This document shows, one piece after another, positions 1 through 10,885 of a stretch of DNA of 64,000 bases. Each line of letters opens with the position of its first letter. Positions within the stretch are counted from its first letter, which is position 1. The position numbers and the translations under genes were made by a program. The notes under the pieces are model-generated. The model was not told the DNA's origin. It was given only the letters and a program-made list of their open reading frames with translations, and made no database searches. This DNA comes from [Phialemoniopsis] sp. UDSM-2020 (lineage: Eukaryota > Ascomycota > Sordariomycetes > Thyridiales > Thyridiaceae): assembly GCA_018873225.1 (NCBI GenBank), contig JAEILZ010000006.1, positions 992,001-1,056,000 of the forward strand, given 5' to 3'.

Positions 1-870
1 TTGCTGCACCGACCCAATGGGGTTCAGGGCTGGGGGGCTGGAAAACGGCGATCCCTCTCGTCTCGGCCGGGGCGCGCTTGTCTTTCGGACATCCGGTGGC
101 GGCCGGCGCAGACATGGGTATCTCGGCCCCAGCCATATGTCCCAATACCTCTCGTCACTCGAGGCTGATGTGACTAGCTCAAAAGCATATTCTCCTCTTC
201 TTATTTCCTTGTCCGACCTGACCGCCGCAGTGGCTCCAGGTGGACCGTCGCTCGGCCTCGCTCGGCATGACCGGACTGATACTCAATGTGCACGTCGGCT
301 TTCCTTCACCTCCCCTCGCATCATGCGGTGCCCGAGCAATCATTCGAGCAATCACGGGGTGTGAATCCGTGACGGATGCGCCGCAGTCCCTCGCCAGGTC
401 CCTCTCCTGATTCCAAAAAGGGCAAAGGCAATAACCAGGTTCCTGGGCTGGCAGTCTTCCCGCATAGTCCGACCTCGCGTCTTCGCGTTTTGCTAATGTC
501 TGCCCTATGACTGGCTGCAGGCCTGGCTTCGCTAGCGCCCGGAGCGATTTGGGTGGCGCCCGTGATCCTTGGTTACGATGTTCATTTTGGCTTACTCTAA
601 GACCAAGGGTGAGGGAGGCTACGGGCTAACACATTTGTTGGGCGAACCCTGGCTGAGATGCCCGGCGCATCTGCACCGGCCTCCCTCGGAATGGTTGACA
701 TGAGGCACTATATGAACCACTCCGGGGGCCACCTCAGGGCCCCAAGGAATGGATCATCTTTCGTCTGGACCGGACTGTGGTTGTCGTTGTGAGCCCCTTG
801 TCGATCGCTAAGCATCCGTACACCTTCCCCAGGCTTCTCCTTGCCTCGCCCTTCGCTTTTCCATTTCGTC
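1..870. other. 5' flank, no gene recognised
   Basis: No convincing coding region is seen. The longest open frame (17-364, +) has no recognisable domain and no ATG-context or splice support. The last ~170 bases before the peroxidase ATG look like promoter and 5' leader, with a TATA-like element near 708-715 and pyrimidine-rich sequence at 820-865. Confidence 0.5.
708..715 (+). promoter_or_regulatory. TATA-like element of the peroxidase gene
   Basis: CTATATGA lies 155 bp before the peroxidase ATG at 871, a plausible TATA position for a fungal gene with a leader of about 100 nt. It is assigned by eye only and no transcription start is known. Confidence 0.35.
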
Positions 871-2043
871 ATGATGCACTCTTTCACCACGGTCCTCGTC
901 CTCCTCGTGTCGGCCTCTGGCTTCGTTAGTGGCTATCGCCATATGGCCCAGCTAGAGGAAATCACGGCGGAATTGGAGGCTCGCAAGCATGAAGGGCTGC
1001 AAGGTCGCTCGACGGCCCTTTTAGGAGACCTCATCCACACCGTCGAGAGTGCACTTACGTCCACTGGCATCGAGGTGAAATCCATCTTGGACGGCACGCG
1101 CTCGGCCTTTGCGGATGCCAGTACCTACGACCCCCCGTCGAAGGACTCGGAAGACTGCAGGAGGGACACTTGTTGTATCTGGAAGTATATCGCCGACGAC
1201 ATGCTCGAGTCCTTCATCGACGGCGACCAGTGCTCCAGCCTGGCCCGCGGGGCCATCCGGCTCGGCTTCCACGATGCCGGTGCATGGGACTCGGCCTCCC
1301 AATATGGCGGCGCAGACGGCTCCATCTTGCTGACGAACGAACTCCTGCGATCCGAGAACGCGGGACTGGAGGGAATCTCTGAGCAGACCATGCTCTGGTA
1401 TGACCGGTACCAAGGTTACAAAGTCAGTATGGCCGACCTGATCCAGTTTGGAGCCATGGTCGCCACCACCGCTTGCCCAGGCGGGCCTCGGATTCGATTC
1501 TTCGTTGGCCGCAAGGACGATAGGACGCCCGCTCCTACAGGACTTCTTCCTAGCCCCTTCCAGTCAGCAAAGGCTCTGATCGACCTCTTTCAGGGCAAGA
1601 CATTCGGCGCCTTGGACCTCGTCGCCCTGGTCGGCGCCCATTCCGTGAGCAAGCAGTTCTTTGTCAACAGCACGATAGCTGGGGCCTCCCAGGACAGCAC
1701 GTCGGGGATCTGGGACACCAAATTCTACGGGGAGACCGCTGGTGATGGCACCCCCGACGGCGTGTTCAAGTTCCCAAGCGACATGAACCTCGCCAATGCC
1801 ACGGAGACGTCGTCAATGTGGCAAAGCTTTGCGGGGCAGAGTGGACAAGCTCTTTGGGCCGCGGTAAGCATACAACCGGCAACCCTCTTTGCAAACGAAA
1901 GGGCCTTCTAACAAATTATATCATAGGCGTATGCTCCAGCATACTTTCGCATGAGCCTTCTTGGGGTGAACAACATCAACGCACTGACAGAATGCACAAA
2001 GACTGTCCCCTCCACCAGGCCCATCCCCAAGAGAGCCAGATAA
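871..2043 (+). CDS. Secreted class II haem peroxidase (lignin/manganese peroxidase-like)
   Basis: Two exons, 871-1863 and 1927-2043, with a 63-nt GTAAGC...TAG intron, give 369 aa. The first ~21 residues form a signal peptide, so the enzyme should be extracellular. The distal haem pocket is RLGFHDAG (Arg130, Phe133, His134, with Asp135 in the Ca-site position). The proximal site is LVALVGAHSVS with His257 as haem ligand, followed by the Ser/Asp-rich second calcium loop and the GIWDTKFYGET stretch typical of fungal class II peroxidases. The family uses H2O2 to oxidise phenolic or aromatic substrates. Ascomycete members are often called generic peroxidases; I cannot establish a Mn-binding site or surface catalytic Trp, so substrate class is open. 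The start is the ATG directly before the signal peptide; the in-frame sequence further upstream has no ATG. It converges on the tyrosinase gene, 351 bp away. Confidence 0.9.
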
Positions 2044-2394
2044 TGGGTTGCAGACACCATGAGCAAGTCCTCAGCAATGGAGGTGTAAGATGGTGGTGCT
2101 GGAAGTGATATGCGTTGCTCTATCAGGGCTGGCTATCTTAGGCGTCGAAGAAGGGGATAGGTATAATGTATATGGACGGGGAATTTGTCACTGGAGGACC
2201 GCACAAAATGAATGTAATCAAGACTAGAGAAGGGTCAGGGGTCACGACTCGGCCAATCAGCAGTGATGCGTCACGGAGTTTTAATACTGTCCATTCGAGG
2301 ACTCTATCCTAGTAATAAGTATAGGAAGGATATGACGGCGCAAAGCAACATATCCATGATGCAAACAAGTGGCTATGCTCGACTCATGCTTTGA

Positions 2395-3908
2395 TCACAC
2401 GTAGATGTAGCACATCTTCCCATCGATGCCACCCAGGGTGTTCATGAGATCTTCCAGCACTACGTCTCCCGCAAGGACTCCGAGGTTGAGGGGGTCCTTC
2501 AGGGTACCGTTGCGACTCGGAGGCATGTTCATCATGGTGATGGTCTTGGACACCTGCTTGAGCCGGACGGCCAGGTCGCGCATCTGCCAGATCCACCAAA
2601 CTCGGTCGATCATGCCGTGATGCAACCAGAACACCGGGTCGCTTGGCGAGACGTAGAAGTCGCCTGCTGGATCGCCGCCGACTGTATAATGGCCACCGCT
2701 GTGGCTATAGGTCGTGTGGATTGACTTGTCAGCTACGTATTCCATCCCATGTGGCTAGAGAAAGGACAGGGGAATTCCACTTACACGCCCCAATGGCCCA
2801 GATTAAATTCACCCTCCATCACGGTTTGGAACCGATCCGTGTTGGCGTTGTTGACAATCAAGTCGTAGGTGTAGTTGGCGGTGGTGACTGCTGCAGAGTT
2901 CTTGTTGACGTCTCGACGCAGGCAGCGAGGATTGTAGCCCAGACCGTCGGCTCGAGGGTTTCGTGCAATGTTCGGCAAGCTTGGAGCGATCGGTCCGATG
3001 TTGACGCTCATGCTGTTGATAACGTCAGTTCTCGATGTTGAACACAGGTCTGTCGACAACTGCACCTACTTCTTGAAAGGCCCTGTCGTGACACAGCCGC
3101 CACCTTCGCCTGGCGGGATGATGTTGTATGGCGCGGGCGCCCCGGGCATCGGAATACCTTGATACGTCACCTTGGCACCGTTACCGCCCATGCTGGTCTC
3201 GTTTCCATTGAACAGTGGCGAGTTGACGGGGTCCTTGGCATAGCGGTCCCAGTTCCAATACTAGAATAGGGTGCCTGTCAGTTGATCTGGACTCGTCCGT
3301 CACGCTTTAGGGCTAATGAGTGGGATGAATTACCGGCTGATATCCTTTATAGCCACACTCCTCACGAAGAGCATTCTCATAATGCCATATGTAGTATCGG
3401 TGCCAGGGTAGGAAGTATGTCTGGACTGGCCGTCAGTTATATCAAATTCCTGACAATGCAGCGTCTGGCCATGGCCAGGGTAGAAGGTCTGGACGGACAG
3501 ATCCATGTACGGCTGGCGTCTGCTGGACGTGGACGACAACATAATCATCGAACCTGCTCTTGGCTCCTGGAGCTTTGGCAGAAGTCTTGGGGGGCTTTGA
3601 CTGCAGGCACAGAACGGCCTGGATGTAGTCTTGTCGCTCCTCGATGGTCAAGTCACTCCTGTGAGAAGGTATGAGTTGCAACACCAGCGAGAACAAGTGA
3701 CTATAATGAAGGCATGAGCTACATACCATTCTTTTCGCTTGACAGCTGTCTCGAGAGTGCATCCACCTTTGGCCGGACTTTTGGACATGTAGTCCTTGAG
3801 CTTGGCGATGCCTTCGTCGGCGAGCTTGTCTACGACATCGGGAGGGTAGACACCTGCAGCGCAGAGGCCAACGAGCAAAGTCAAGGCTCCGAGTGAAGAA
3901 AGATTCAT
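2395..3908 (-). CDS. Secreted tyrosinase-like copper oxidase
   Basis: Six exons on the minus strand (3727-3908, 3499-3658, 3334-3420, 3070-3260, 2785-3012, 2395-2704) join in phase to 385 aa. A signal peptide covers about residues 1-20. The CuA site shows the exact tyrosinase spacing His104-x7-His112-x8-His121, the last in FLPWHRYY. CuB is His284-x3-His288 (HSGGH) plus the His311-His312 pair in DPVFWLHHGMIDRVWW. The protein therefore has a complete type 3 dicopper centre of the common central domain family (monophenol/o-diphenol or aminophenol oxidases; the secreted orsC/tyrosinase-like group is similar). The second intron has an unusual GTCCGT donor, chosen because it alone joins CuA in frame. 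The fifth intron uses the far acceptor at 2705 because a nearer AG would make a 32-nt intron and a premature stop. Substrate is unknown. The convergent neighbour is the peroxidase, another phenol oxidant. Confidence 0.88.
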
Positions 3909-5416
3909 CGTGACACAGACTGTTGGGCTCGACGGACGGGCTAGGGTGCGATAGGGGCAAAGAAGGATGAACAATGCCTTCCAGAAGTTTTCGAGATTGT
4001 AGTGCTTCCTTAATAGCAGCTCATATTTGGCCCGGGTCCCGGGAGACCAATGGTATATTTCTCATTATTTACCAAGAACAATATATATCCGTGTAACCCT
4101 GTCTGCGCTGCTGGCCAAGGCACGCTTTCCTATTGGGTTCCGAGTCGAGAAAAGCTGAGCACATTTTCCGGGGATGGAGGATGTTTCATGACCAACAGTA
4201 AACTCGTATGCAGTAGGATCCTCCTGGGCTGGGGCCAGATGACTCGTGAGGCATGTGCTTGGTCGACTAGACTGTGTGAGTGTATCTGCCGCGAGCCTGT
4301 TGAAAATCAATTTATATGAAATGCAATATCCGGCTATGAGGGCAAATTATGGACTTCTTGGCACGCACCAGGGTAATAAGAGGCGCTGTCCTACAATACC
4401 CGTGAGGATTAGAAGGGTAAGGTATAAACCAAATGCGGCGATTTCTCGGCTCGCTCAAGCCCTCGAGTGTTGACCAATGAGGTATGTGGGATTCAACTCG
4501 GTAAGTCAGAGTAGGGATGAATGATTTGGATGTGGTTGGCAATGTGGATTGTACAAGAGCTTGAAGTCTATTCGGTTAACTCAAGTTACTCATTCTTGAC
4601 TCTGGTTGATAAAGGTTTCCTGCTAGACTTTGAGCAGCTAGAGCTTAATCCCCCCTGTGGAATTGTCAGTCAAGTCAGATAGCCGGCCAAGTTAGTCGGG
4701 GGAACTATCCCTAGATCTAGGTCTCTGATCAACCTGTTGGCATCGGCTGTTGTCTATTGGATTCACTGCAAAGTAGGTGATGATGGTGGTGATGTGAACA
4801 ACCTCACAAACGAGCCCATTCGGGCAGGCAGCACAGCTGCGTGTATGGGCGGCTGGGCGGAGAAGAGCCCCCTGTGCTGCCCCTGTTCTTAGCGGGTCGT
4901 GGTGGCGTCCAGGGCCTGCAGCACGCTGTTCAACACGTGACGACAGGGAACACAGCACCAAAACACCAGCACAAACTCCTCTATTTGAATATTGAGCTAA
5001 GGCACCTTAAACTTTTGGGAACAAGGTGGATGATCAAAGGCCCAAAAAAAGAGGGCTCCTCTCTCGTCTCACCTTTGTTGCCTCCTGCTTCTCCTCCTCT
5101 CCAAATATCCCCAAGAGCAGGGCATGGGCTTCAACACGCGCTCAACCCTGTTGCTGAGTGGGATATGGGATCTGGGCACTGCATAGCCAAACAAATCTAG
5201 CCCATTCTTGCGGATCAGAGCTGTGTCTGCAAGCAAAGACTCCCCGCGCCCAGTTAAGGCCTGAACAGCTGGTTCTGTGTCACTGCTCCAGGTTCGTTGT
5301 CGTCATTCCTCCTCCTGGCTTAGTGTTTGTAGCTGACCGTTTGTGCTTCGCTAGACTACATTCCCCCCAATTTCCCCCTTGGCCCCGGAAGGCCGGACGA
5401 CTTACGAAAAGCGACC
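3909..5416. other. Gene-free spacer between tyrosinase and NYN-CCCH gene
   Basis: This is a divergent intergenic region of 1.5 kb. No open frame here has a recognisable domain. CT-rich tracts at about 5060-5110 and 5300-5390 are typical of fungal promoters and 5' leaders and probably belong to the CCCH gene. Confidence 0.5.
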
Positions 5417-7099
5417 ATGCTAAGCGAGAAGGATATCGAGCGAGCGGTGAGCCAGCTCGCCGACTACCGCCGCAGTGATGCTCTATCCCAGATACTCGAG
5501 CAGTACTCATCGCTGCTGGAGGACTATAGACGTCTGAGGAGTGACTACGAGGAAGAGCGCGAGGCGAGAGAAAAGTACAAACAGCTGGCTCGAGGTCAGG
5601 AGCGCAATCCTTTCGTCCTAGTCCTCGTCGACGGGGATGGCTACGTTCTCAATGACAGTTTTGTCAGCAAGGGAGCCGACGGTGGAAGCAGTGCCGCAAA
5701 GGTGCTCAACGAGGCTGTAAAGAATAGCCTTCGAAAGAAGGGTCTCGAGCACTGCCAGGTCATGGTCCGAATCTATGCCAATGTTGCCGGCTTATCCAAG
5801 GCACTGCACAAGGCAGGCGTCGCCGGAGCTGAGAAGCGATCGATCGCACCCTTCATTGCCGGATTCAACCGCTCGTACGGCCTGGCCGACTTTGTCGATG
5901 CCGGTGAGCTCAAGGAGAATGCCGACTTCAAGCTCCGGGCTCTGCTGCACCTCTATGCCGAGAATGCCCAGTGTAAGCACATCTACTTTGCGGCGTGCCA
6001 TGATGTTGGCTACATCTCCGACTTGACGCCACACACGGGCAACAGCGGCAGGTTCACTCTCGTCAGTGCCCCGGGTGTTAGGCTACACAACGAATTCAAC
6101 AAACTTGGAATGGGCGTCGAAGAGTTCCCGGGCGTCTTCAGACACGACCCGCTGGAACCAGTTGCCACACGCCCACCAGTGTTTCCCCCGGCCAAGCCGG
6201 CTGCTGGTCACTCCCAGAGACTGTCGGCAGTAGATGCCTCGGACTACTCTATACCACCTGGCGCGGACAGTCAGAAGCCTATCTGCCAGTTCTTTCCACT
6301 TGGAAAATGCAGATATGGCAAGGACTGCAAGAATCTACACATCGTCAAAGACCGGGGAAGCAGTAATACGACGTGGAGATCGGCGAGCAACAACCCGCAA
6401 TTGGACACAAACGACCGTAAGAATCGGTCTTCTGCATCATACGATGCCGACCCCAACAAGGTCGACTACACAAACAGGCAGAGTCCACTAGGAGTCCCTG
6501 TCACCCATAAACTTCCCAGAAAAGATGCTATTCCGGAGGGCTTTGTCGCTGTTAACCAGAACAACTACCGCCTCGACCCCTTCATTCCTCCCAGTAGCAG
6601 CGAGGCTATCAACGAACTCAAGTCACGCAGCCGCGTGTGTAACAATTTTCAACTAGTGGGCGTCTGCGAGAACGGCGATCGGTGTTCGTACAGCCACGAG
6701 CCCCTCGACGACGAGGCCAAGCGAGCCCTCGAGGCGTTGGCACGCTCGATGCCCTGCCCAAAGCGCGGCGATTGCCGACACCCTACTTGCACCATGGGCC
6801 ATATATGCCAGAGGCTGGACTGCAAGCACCGAGGCGGCAAGCTCTATTGCAAAATGCCGTATCTGTCGCACTCCGAGGATCTGGCCGTGGTGAGCTACGT
6901 CCCCGCCACGAAGCCCTCGTACAGCCGACAATCAACTAGGGCTTCTAATGGAAGCACGACCGGCGATGACGAGAATCGCCGCCTGTCACCCGTTATGAGC
7001 GACGAGGGCGAGGACAGGTTTAGCTTTGGCGGGGTTAATGGCGCGCTGATCGACAGCGACGAGAACCCTCAAGCTAATCACAACAACTCGTCTTATTGA
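5417..7099 (+). CDS. NYN/PIN-like domain protein with tandem CCCH zinc fingers
   Basis: Intronless, 560 aa. Residues ~1-65 are charged and likely a coiled coil. Residues ~65-240 start with VLVLVDGDGY (Asp72, Asp74) and contain HIYFAACHDVGYISDL (Asp196); the acidic residues and strand pattern resemble a NYN/PIN-like nuclease fold, which is my inference. Two canonical CCCH fingers follow: Cys290-x7-Cys298-x5-Cys304-x3-His308 and one starting at Cys408 with spacing x8-x5-x3. A third Cys/His cluster comes after these (CPKRGDCRHPTC and on). The C-terminus is polar and acidic. CCCH fingers of this type bind RNA, so a role in mRNA binding or turnover is likely. It belongs to a family widespread in filamentous ascomycetes that lacks a characterised member I can name. 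The start ATG at 5417 is in good context (ACCATG). Confidence 0.88.
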   Translation: MLSEKDIERAVSQLADYRRSDALSQILEQYSSLLEDYRRLRSDYEEEREAREKYKQLARGQERNPFVLVLVDGDGYVLNDSFVSKGADGGSSAAKVLNEAVKNSLRKKGLEHCQVMVRIYANVAGLSKALHKAGVAGAEKRSIAPFIAGFNRSYGLADFVDAGELKENADFKLRALLHLYAENAQCKHIYFAACHDVGYISDLTPHTGNSGRFTLVSAPGVRLHNEFNKLGMGVEEFPGVFRHDPLEPVATRPPVFPPAKPAAGHSQRLSAVDASDYSIPPGADSQKPICQFFPLGKCRYGKDCKNLHIVKDRGSSNTTWRSASNNPQLDTNDRKNRSSASYDADPNKVDYTNRQSPLGVPVTHKLPRKDAIPEGFVAVNQNNYRLDPFIPPSSSEAINELKSRSRVCNNFQLVGVCENGDRCSYSHEPLDDEAKRALEALARSMPCPKRGDCRHPTCTMGHICQRLDCKHRGGKLYCKMPYLSHSEDLAVVSYVPATKPSYSRQSTRASNGSTTGDDENRRLSPVMSDEGEDRFSFGGVNGALIDSDENPQANHNNSSY

Positions 7100-7829
7100 A
7101 CGAAACGTTCTATACGGGCAGGCTGACACGAGACATTGCTCAACTAGTAGCACATGCATCAACCGGGGTGCCTTGCGGAGGTACACCAGACCTTATGAAT
7201 CGCCGATATATGCTGCCTCTGCGCATTGGCTGCAACTATTACCCACAGGCTGAGTTGTAGAGTGCATCAGAACACTTTTGCATCTCAATATATGCCCGAG
7301 GATAGGGCAAAGAAGTTGCAACTGCGCGGGGCACTGTGTATATTAGCAAGATAACGAATCACACAACAAGAGCATATCCTAACATGGACTTATATGGATC
7401 GTAAACCGATGTTGACTGAGAGAATCGTGCCGAGACGTGCCTATGTGAGGACTGATGCTGATGCGGCCATGTCCCCCTCTGCCATCTGTCGTAGGTTCAA
7501 GTTGCAAGTCACATCCTCTGTTCATTGCATATTATTTACTATATTCAGTCACCGTGACGGATTTAAGGAGGTCGAGCAGGACCTTGAAGTCAGACAACGC
7601 GTATGCCCAATCTCAACTGTATTCTGGGACGTTGTAAAGGTTGCACTTCTGTGATTATACTGGGTCGACTTGCTAAGAAGTTCTGCATACTTTTGGCCTG
7701 CTTGGGTAACGTTTATTTCCTTCCCGATCCCCCAAAATCACGACCCATCCAAGAGTTGAAGCAAAGGAGGCCTTCCGCGGGGTACAATTCGTTCAGAACA
7801 GGAATCGAGATCCATGGAACCTGTGCGGT
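7100..7829. other. Convergent 3' spacer
   Basis: This lies between the stop of the CCCH gene and the stop of the small minus-strand gene. It holds 3' UTRs; I see no gene. Confidence 0.5.
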
Positions 7830-8240
7830 CTACCTCAGTGCCACTGGCCGTGCCAGACCTGCCGCGGCCTCGACCACCCTGTTGTGGACTGCAATTGCTC
7901 GCTCTGCCAAGGCGTCTGAGGCGGCCTTTGTGAACCCGACTTCAAGGCGGTAGTCCTCTCCTCGAGCGTAGAGGCTCTCCGCAATACCGACAAGCCCATC
8001 AAACAAGATCTGAATCACCTCATTGTTGGCGTTGAGCTCTTCTTGCAATGTCGCCCACTCGGCGAATGTCTCGGCCACTGTCGAGGTATTTCCTTCGTCG
8101 ATCTTGGCCTCTAGTGCCATAGCTACATCGGCGGCTTTTTCGATTTCGGCGTTCAACTCCGCCAGCTTATGTTCATATGTTGCCTTGAGGTCGTCTAGGG
8201 AAGACAGGGAAGACATCTCTTCTGCCTGTATTGGGAGCAT
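7830..8240 (-). CDS. Small coiled-coil hypothetical protein
   Basis: Single exon, 136 aa from the ATG at 8240; a second in-frame ATG nine codons in is an alternative start. Residues ~12-95 are Ala/Glu/Leu-rich and mostly predicted helix, with heptad-like hydrophobic spacing, so a short coiled coil is likely. There is no signal peptide, membrane segment or cysteine. I do not recognise a family. The composition, frame integrity and G/C-ending codons favour a real gene. Confidence 0.55.
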   Translation of the reverse strand: MLPIQAEEMSSLSSLDDLKATYEHKLAELNAEIEKAADVAMALEAKIDEGNTSTVAETFAEWATLQEELNANNEVIQILFDGLVGIAESLYARGEDYRLEVGFTKAASDALAERAIAVHNRVVEAAAGLARPVALR

Positions 8241-8823
8241 ATATTCGAGACTTGTTCTTGTTGATTGAATGCAGTGCGTTCTTGCAACAATTGACTGGTG
8301 GCTGGTTGTGTACTATGGTATTGGTCACTGATACTTTCTTCAGGAGAACGTGTAGGCAAAGTTTACATGGTTTATATACACATATTGTCGACATGCTGGT
8401 AAGGGTAGCATGGTAATGGCGATGATAACAATGATTCAATGCTTGGACTCAAGTAGATATAGAATGACTGTTTGGGTTACCCCTGATGAATCATTGGAGG
8501 GCCCGTGAAGGAGACTTGTAGAGGTACACTATTCTCAATCCTGATTAGATGACTGGTGTAGCACATAGGATATCGTGGCAATCACTCCCGTCTATCACCC
8601 TCTGTACTATTGTGTTCTCATATTGTAGCGTGAGTTTTAGAAAAGGTACCACACAAATTGAAAGTCTGTGTGCGTGATACCCACCCCTGTGTTATATTTA
8701 TGAGTTCCGAGGTCCCACTGGCTGAGGTATATAGGTAAGTAGTCTGTCATTACTGTGTTGCAAAGAGCGTCCCTTTGATCTTGCCCCTCAAACTCACGAC
8801 GGTGCTGAACTTCCTTACAGCTC
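8241..8823. other. Gene-free spacer
   Basis: AT-richer sequence with no supported gene; presumably the promoter of the small coiled-coil gene. Confidence 0.45.
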
Positions 8824-9117
8824 CTAGTTTCCCTCGTCTGCGCTGTGCTTCATCTGCACCAGTATCCAGGCTGCAGCGATGCCTGCACTGGTATGCGAGA
8901 CCTCATGTTGCTCCGCAGCATGCCGTCTGCGCTTACTGGTATGTCCCGCTCCAGTTGCGAGGCCTGCGACAGTTGCAGACCTTTTCCGCAGATTGGGGCT
9001 GGGCAGACCCCATACCTCACCCCGAACAGCCTGCAGTAAAGTCGGTGAGCGTTTGACCGTGACCGTGAGGCCCTTCTCACGAGCAACTCTCTGGAATCTC
9101 TTGAGCGAGGTCTCCAT
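8824..9117 (-). CDS. Possible small basic protein (weak)
   Basis: An ATG-started frame of 97 aa, basic at the N-terminus, with a KRRR cluster near residue 63 that could be a nuclear signal. There are no introns, signal peptide or recognised domain. Competing open frames of similar length exist on both strands, so this may be chance. Confidence 0.3.
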   Translation of the reverse strand: METSLKRFQRVAREKGLTVTVKRSPTLLQAVRGEVWGLPSPNLRKRSATVAGLATGAGHTSKRRRHAAEQHEVSHTSAGIAAAWILVQMKHSADEGN

Positions 9118-9717
9118 ATGGGGCGATCGGATTGACTGACCACTGAGCCTGGGTAGCGTCGTACTAGTGGCTCTGACTTGGTTGATGGTGCGGCAGTCGG
9201 GTATGCGTGATGCCTCGTGCTGTGTAAAGTCCGTATGTAAAGTCCGTGTGTGAGAGAGCGGTGTGTGGAAGTGGTGGTTTGAGCCCGGTATCAGAGATGA
9301 TTGAATCAGAGCAGGTAGGATTTGTTTTTGTGTCGAATTATCTACAATATTCTCTGCCAGAAATTGAAATCATCAAGATCGTTGATATATATACCTCTTC
9401 GGAACTTAAGTTGGCAGACAAAGACAAGATACAACAAGACAGAAGAATCATTCCTTAAACAAAGGTACAGTTGCTACTGATTTCCATCCATTGAAAATCC
9501 ATTTGTCTACAGTGGCTTCTTTGAAGAGCTGTCAAAGTGAACAACAGCTCACCGAAAGTCTTGTTCAATGATGCTATACGAACAATCAGGCCTTGTTCTG
9601 GAACAAAATAAAGCACAGGAGAATGATGAAACGTAGACGGTCAAACAATAGGGGTATCATGAACAACTAAAACAAGCAAAGCAGCGCCACAGTCAAAGGA
9701 AGAATAGACCGCGACCA
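9118..9717. other. Gene-free spacer with short duplicated motif
   Basis: No gene is seen. TGTAAAGTCCG occurs at about 9222 and again at about 9236, a small local duplication. The right part is the 3' flank of the GCR1_C gene. Confidence 0.4.
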
Positions 9718-10885
9718 TCAAGACGCCTGGCCATTGGCTTGCGGAGAGGAGGCGGCATGGGTGGTCTCTTTGGCGGCAGTAGCCGCAGCAGCGGCGGCCC
9801 TCCACGAAGCCTTGACCTCCTTGCGGTCGTTCTGCAGGATATTCATCAACCAGTTCATGCTCCTCCCGCTGCGCATGCGCTCAATCTCGGCGACGGCGGC
9901 CTCCTCGCTGAGCCCGTCATACACGAGCTCCTTGATCTTGTCCCAGATGATCTTGCGACGGCTGTACCACGTCCGACCGCGTGGCTCGGGACGCCAGCGG
10001 GGACCCCAGGCAGCGTCGAGGGACTGTATGGAGGGCTGGCCGTCGACACCGTGGCGGTACTCGGCCCAGACGTCGCGGACCGTGTTGGCGCTGCTGTAGA
10101 TGACAGTCGGCGGACCCCCATCGTCGGCGGGTATGACGCGGAGTTTGGTGGTCTGGTGGCCATTGCTCGGGGGCGTATCGAGCGAGAAAGAGGGCGGCGG
10201 TGAGACCATTGAATGTTTGTGGGGAGTCGCGCTCGAACCCACACTCGTAGGAGGTTCTTGGGGCGTCGTGGTTCTAGACGGCTGTGCGGCGCTTGCGGAC
10301 TTGGGCGGCGGCGGCGGCGAAGGAGGGGTTTGTCGGCGTAGCAGTTGCAATGAGGATGAACGGGATGGTGTGGACAACGGAGCCGTGTACGCGTGGTGCT
10401 TGGCAGAGTCTTGCGAGGGCTGCCGCGGAAACGCAGAGGAGGTCGCGGCCGTCGATGTGGGATCGCCGGTGAGAAGCTGCCGACGCAGAACATTGTCAGT
10501 CGCCCCGGCAGATAAGGTATGATCGAGGGGCGAGGCATTGGGACCGTACCGTTGCGGCAGCGCTCATGGCGGTGCTCTGGGCTGCGAAGAAATGGGCCAT
10601 GGACTTCTTCATGTGCAGCATCTCGTGGCTCAATGCGTCGTAGCGCGCCGAGAAATGGACGAACTGATCGGACAGACGCGCCTGCATGTGCATGATGATA
10701 TCGACCAGCTCGTCTGGCGTGCTGTCACGAAGCTGGTCGCGAGTGACAGGAGAGTCCGACGACCGTGGATTTTCACCCGGTGCATGATGGCTGTTTGGCC
10801 GCTTCGCGGGCGGCGGCTGGATGGCTGCGTGGTTGTAGTCTGGTGGTCGCTTCGCGCTGACCGGGGCGGCAGCTGGCAAAGACAT
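9718..10885 (-). CDS. GCR1_C-domain putative transcription factor
   Basis: Two exons, 10550-10885 and 9718-10476, with a 73-nt intron (GTACGG...CGGCAG), give 364 aa. The N-terminal ~115 residues are Pro/Ala-rich and then form a helical segment (HMQARLSDQFVHFSARYDAL) that could dimerise. A low-complexity Pro/Ser/Thr linker follows. Residues ~240-325 carry the GCR1_C signature: TVRDVWAEYRHGVDGQPS, then a WRPE segment, then TWYSRRKIIWDKI. This domain binds DNA in yeast Gcr1 and related Msn1/Hot1-type regulators. Target genes cannot be inferred. The start at 10885 is in an ACAATATG context. Confidence 0.85.

Noticed and set aside
2744..2784. 32-nt version of the last tyrosinase intron
   Set aside because: Too short for a fungal intron and leads to a stop in the donor phase; the 80-nt version restores the CuB HSGGH motif.
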